This document shows positions 60,226 to 64,000 of a stretch of 64,000 bases of DNA, piece after piece. The notes under the pieces were generated by a model. That model searched no databases, was not told the origin of the DNA, and saw nothing but the letters and a program-made list of their open reading frames with translations. Every line of letters begins with the position of its first letter. Position 1 is the first letter of the stretch. Position numbers and translations under genes: made by a program. This DNA comes from Calycina herbarum (Eukaryota > Ascomycota > Leotiomycetes > Helotiales > Pezizellaceae): positions 1-64,000 of the forward strand of contig LLEY01000166.1 in NCBI GenBank assembly GCA_001414485.1, read 5' to 3'.

Positions 60226-61554
60226 GATGGCGGTTTAGAATGTTTTGGAGAAGGAAGACAAGGCAGGTAGTATTTGGTAGTATAGCTTCAAAGATGATAA
60301 ATAGAAGAAGAGGAGATGTGATGGTTTTGTTTCTTCAAGGCGCGAGGCGGACGGTGAGAGGTTATGAGGGGGACCGACCAAAAATCCAATTTTTTTGACT
60401 TTCTGCCACAACCCTCTCCGCCTTTGGCCGTTGGCCCCGGCAGCGGGGCATCCCAGTCCAAAATATTCAAACATAAATCTATTCACTTTTGAAAATGGGG
60501 TTTACTTTCAGCGTGCACGAAAAACTTTTTAATGGAATGAATGGCAGTTTTTGTTTGTGCTGAATAATTTAAGCTGATAAGTAAGTCATAGCTACAACTA
60601 AGGAGGGGGAGTTGAGGCTTAAAAAGGCGTTCGGTACGGTACCTACTTAGGCAATAAACAGCTAGGTAGACATTCGGTTCTTGGAGTTGAAGCTTATGCC
60701 ATGCTGTAGTAAAGAGGCTCAATTTTAGTTACAACAGCCAAAACTTAGCTAGAAGGGCTAAAGAAAGCCCCATCTGAGGGAACCGATATTAGTCACGTGC
60801 ATGAGATATGGCTGGCAAAAGTGAGGCAATAGAAATAAGAAACCGAATAAGCAGCACAGTGGCGATAAAAAGGCTCATTGGCGCAATTGGTTGAGCGGTG
60901 TCAATAGCGAAACAATTCAACTGACAAGAATTTTTATTTAGGAGGTGAGGGGAATATTTATGACGGAACAAATATTGCCTTCACTTAATTTTGAGCAGTC
61001 AAACGTCAAAAGGCCGTTAGCTTTCGCTTAGGCTACCTCGGGCCTACTTCTTTCATGCACCTCGTCGCCCACCGCGCAATCGAGTCATCAAGTTGGAGCG
61101 CTTTTATCGACCACTTCTTCCATTTTCCATCCTCCGACAAGACACACCCAACCTCAACTTTCAACGACATCTCCCATCCACCCCACCTCCACCAACCAGC
61201 GCCCAGTCATCGTACCTGCCGGGGCCCGTCGTTATCAAAGGGCATCGGCATCAATAGTTACACTTTACCTTGCCCTCCTACAAGAACGAGAGTGATCAGG
61301 TCGTTCCCCACCCTGGTCGTCGCGGGGTCACTTGGTCACGAAGGGCGAGGCTGCGGTGAGCAGTATCATCATCACGACCATCTCAGACTCTGATAAAGAA
61401 AATAGCACACATTCGCACTCGCTATCCATACAGTCGGACTCTCCTCCACAAACACACTTCACCTCTTCAGTTTCGCATAACGTCACGTGAATCATCCCCT
61501 TGACAAACCAACCTAAACCGACCCAATATCTCTACTACAAATCCGCAACCAACC
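60226..61554. promoter_or_regulatory. Divergent promoter region, hmt1 and brf1
   Basis: No gene of its own recognised. GTCACGTG occurs at 60791-60798 and GTCACGTGA at 61482-61490, the latter about 65 bp before the Brf1 start codon. A tRNA box-A-like string (TGGCGCAATTGG) lies at 60879-60890 without a matching box B. Confidence 0.5.
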
Positions 61555-64000
61555 ATGCCGCCCGCACCCAAACCCAGACCCCCTCCTAAACGCCCAAATC
61601 CCATTGCAGGTCGCAACCGACCACCCCCATCCAAAAACCCGACCATTTTTACCGAACGAGCAAAAGCACGCCCACGCAAACCTGCCTGTGTCAATCCCGA
61701 CTGCAAGGAAAACAATATCGAGGATGGCACCTGCCAGAGTTGCGGTTGGGTTATCGATGATTCCAACATTGTGGCCGAGATTCAATTTGGGGAGAGTAGT
61801 TCCGGTGCAGCCATAGTCCAAGGAACTTTCTTGGGCGCCGACCAAGGTGGTCCTCGGAGTCAAGGCATGCCAGGTCAGCGTGGAAATGGCGGTAACTCGA
61901 AGCAAACACTTGACGATGGTAAGAACCCTCTCCCCTTGAGCTTCGCTCGTGCTGTTCTTGTACTGACCGAATTGAAACTACAGGTACCCTCATAATGAAA
62001 TCCATTGCTGCACAGCTTAGTATTCGAGAATCAACCGTCAAGGATGCTGTCGAAGTCTTCAAATTGGCCCAGGTTGAGAACTTCATTCAAGGTCGTCGAA
62101 TCTCAGAAGTTGCAGCCGTTTCATTGTACGTCGCTTGTCGAAGAAACCCTCCTTGTAGGGTGATGCTCATCGAGTTTTCAGACAAAATTAGTGTAAGAAA
62201 CTTCCAATCCTTAGTTACTAGTATTCACTTTTTCTTAGGTCAACGTCTTCAGATTGGGTCAAGTATTCAGCGATCTTCAAAAGAAATGCTGTCTCAGTCG
62301 CCAGTTGGCTCCTGTCATACCCGAGGACTTGATGCGCAGATTTGCGTTAAAACTTGAGTTTGGTGATGATCTCAACAAGGTTTGCGAATCTGCCATTCGT
62401 TTTTGCAATCGTATGGAGTTAGACTGGATTGCTATGGGAAGAAGACCTTCTGGTATTTGTGGTGCAGCCCTTGTCCTGGCGGCCCGAATGCACAATTATC
62501 GCCGCACACTTAAGGAGGTTGTCTACGTTGTCAAAATCACCACCACCACCTTGCAAAAGCGTCTCGTTGAGTTCATGCGAACTGCAAGTAGCAAGTTGAC
62601 CCTTCAAGAATTCACTGACAACGAATTCCTGTCTACTGAGCACGACCCGCCTTCATTTTACCAGAACAGCCCTGAATTTATCAATGAGAAGAACAAGAAG
62701 AATAAGAAGAGAAAGCGCACCGGTCCTGTCCTAACCGAAGAGGATCTACTAGAAGTTGAACAGGAAAAACGCAGAGAAGCCGAAAAAGCGCTAGAACAGG
62801 AGAATCGACGGGATGCGGACGGCTTTGCAATTCCTGCAATTCCTGCATCTCGATTGCCTAGACCAAATTTCGACAAAAACAATGGCGCCAACGTCGACCC
62901 CGATTTTCAATCGCAAGCGGACCTGGTTGACCACGCTCTCCACAATCAGGAGGATCTAGATATTCTAGTAGGTACAATTGACGAACAACTGCGTCCAGAG
63001 GAGAGAGAGAGGAAGGAGCAAGAGGAAACAGAGAAGCGGGAGGAGAATCGAAAACAAGAGGAAGCCCGTAAGTCAGGACTTGGTCCTTCTACTCAAGGTG
63101 CTCCATCTGATTCTGGTTCGGGGGCCATGCGTGGAACTGCGGATGGGCTCAATGACTTGATGTCTCAGATTCTTATGGACCCACACTCTTTGGAGGGCGC
63201 TCTACATCACGCTGAAGCAGAGGAGCGTGTCAAACACCGTATGATTATTGCCAGAGAGAACGAAAAAGGCGTCAACATGGATGTTGATATTGGGGAGGAC
63301 GAGTTTGATGACGACCCGGATGTGGCAAATAGCATACTTTCTCCTGAGGATGTGGCAAGAAAGGAGCGAGTCTGGCTTAATGCAAACAAGGCATGGCTTT
63401 TGAAAGAGCAGAAGAAGAAACACGAGGCGGAACTTGCTCTGCAACAACCACCAGTCAAAAAGAGAAATCGAGTCAAGAAAGCTCGTATGGGAGAGGGACA
63501 AACTCAACCAGCCAATTCACCTAGGGAAGCAATGCAGGCGGTCGCGGATAATCGACAATTTTCCAAGAGGGTCGATTACACCGTTTTATATGACGACCAT
63601 CCCCGGGCTGGGAGTGCTTATGGGAGTCGAGCTGGAAGCGTTCTTGGTTCTGTTGCTGGCTCCGAACGAGGTAGTGAGCCTCCTGGCATGGAACCTGGAC
63701 GAGAGGACATCGTTGAACCCCGAGCACAAAGCGCAGCAGTCGATATTGTGTCACGTGAACCAACTCGAAGTCCAATCATGGATGATGAGTCGGATGTTGG
63801 TGAGCTTACCCGCACTGCAAAGAATAGCCCCGAGCCAAATGACGAAGACGTTGCCATGGAGGATGCGGAGGTAGAAGAGGAAGAGTACCAAGAGGAAGAG
63901 GAAGAGTATCAGGAGGAAGAGGAGTATCAAGAGGATGCTGGTTATGACGACGATGGCATTCCCGATATTGATGTTGGTGGTGCTGGCGATGATGACTACG
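61555..64000 (+). CDS. brf1: TFIIIB subunit Brf1 (partial, 3' end outside window)
   Basis: TFIIB-related factor that with TBP and Bdp1 positions RNA polymerase III on tRNA and 5S genes. Exons 61555-61918, 61984-62192 and 62239 onward, open to the window end, give at least 778 residues. The N-terminus is Pro/Arg-rich, then a zinc ribbon (CVNPDC and CQSC, residues about 45-64). Two cyclin folds follow: TLIMKSIAAQLSIRESTVKD, FIQGRRISEVAAVSLYVACR, DKISVNVFRLGQVFSDLQKK and RRPSGICGAALVLAARMHNY. After a Lys/Glu-rich coiled stretch comes the Brf1 homology segment ARKERVWLNANKAWLLKEQK that binds TBP in yeast. The visible end is a highly acidic Glu/Tyr/Asp repeat region. Starts at the first ATG. Confidence 0.95.

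Noticed and set aside
60873..60945. tRNA-like start (GGCTCATTGGCGCAATTGGTTGAG)
   Set aside because: It matches box A, but there is no good box B or acceptor-stem pairing; at most a remnant.

Overview
The window comes from a filamentous ascomycete (Pezizomycotina). The genes are eukaryotic and mostly housekeeping, introns are short (about 47-135 nt, GT..AG) and frequent, the regulator is a Zn2Cys6 protein, and a decayed pogo/Fot1-type transposon carries mutations that look like repeat-induced point mutation (RIP). A member of the Leotiomycetes is my guess from general character only. Fourteen protein-coding genes could be rebuilt exon by exon; all but one lie wholly in the window, and the phases of every splice junction were checked by hand.

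Left part (1-12.6 kb): methylenetetrahydrofolate reductase (-), a 5'-nucleotidase-type metallophosphoesterase (-), gamma-tubulin complex component 2 (-), and proteasome subunit alpha-5 (+), the last two divergent over a 434-bp gap. A degenerate repeat made of short GGCTTACTCG-like and TTTTTGGCCCCC-like blocks sits at 4.9-5.6 kb; a relative lies at 48.1 kb.

Gene-poor island (12.6-30.0 kb): only one intact gene, a six-exon Zn2Cys6 transcription factor (20.56-24.17 kb), about 8 kb from its left neighbour. The rest holds a broken two-exon gene (26.8-27.9 kb), a gene fragment (about 26 kb), and many copies of a GGGAAGGAGCGAC-like motif at 13.6-14.7 kb.

Conserved block (30.0-55.8 kb): Bro1 (ESCRT adaptor, +), mitochondrial Lon protease (+), a SET-domain protein methyltransferase (-), a CFIm68/CPSF6-like RRM protein (-) divergent from Sec61 gamma (+), a DCAF11/LEC14B-type WD40 protein (+), a Sec14/Sfh5-type lipid-transfer protein (+), the Mus81 nuclease (-) divergent from phosphoacetylglucosamine mutase (+), and a SnoaL/NTF2-like protein (+).

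Right part (55.9-64 kb): a 2,057-bp pogo-type transposon with identical 55-bp terminal inverted repeats, a ruined transposase and a nested 193-bp solo LTR; then protein arginine methyltransferase 1 (-), with two tiny exons, divergent from TFIIIB subunit Brf1 (+), which runs off the window. The genes do not form one pathway; this is ordinary fungal gene order interrupted by repeat-derived and gene-poor stretches. I found no CRISPR array, no rRNA and no convincing tRNA.
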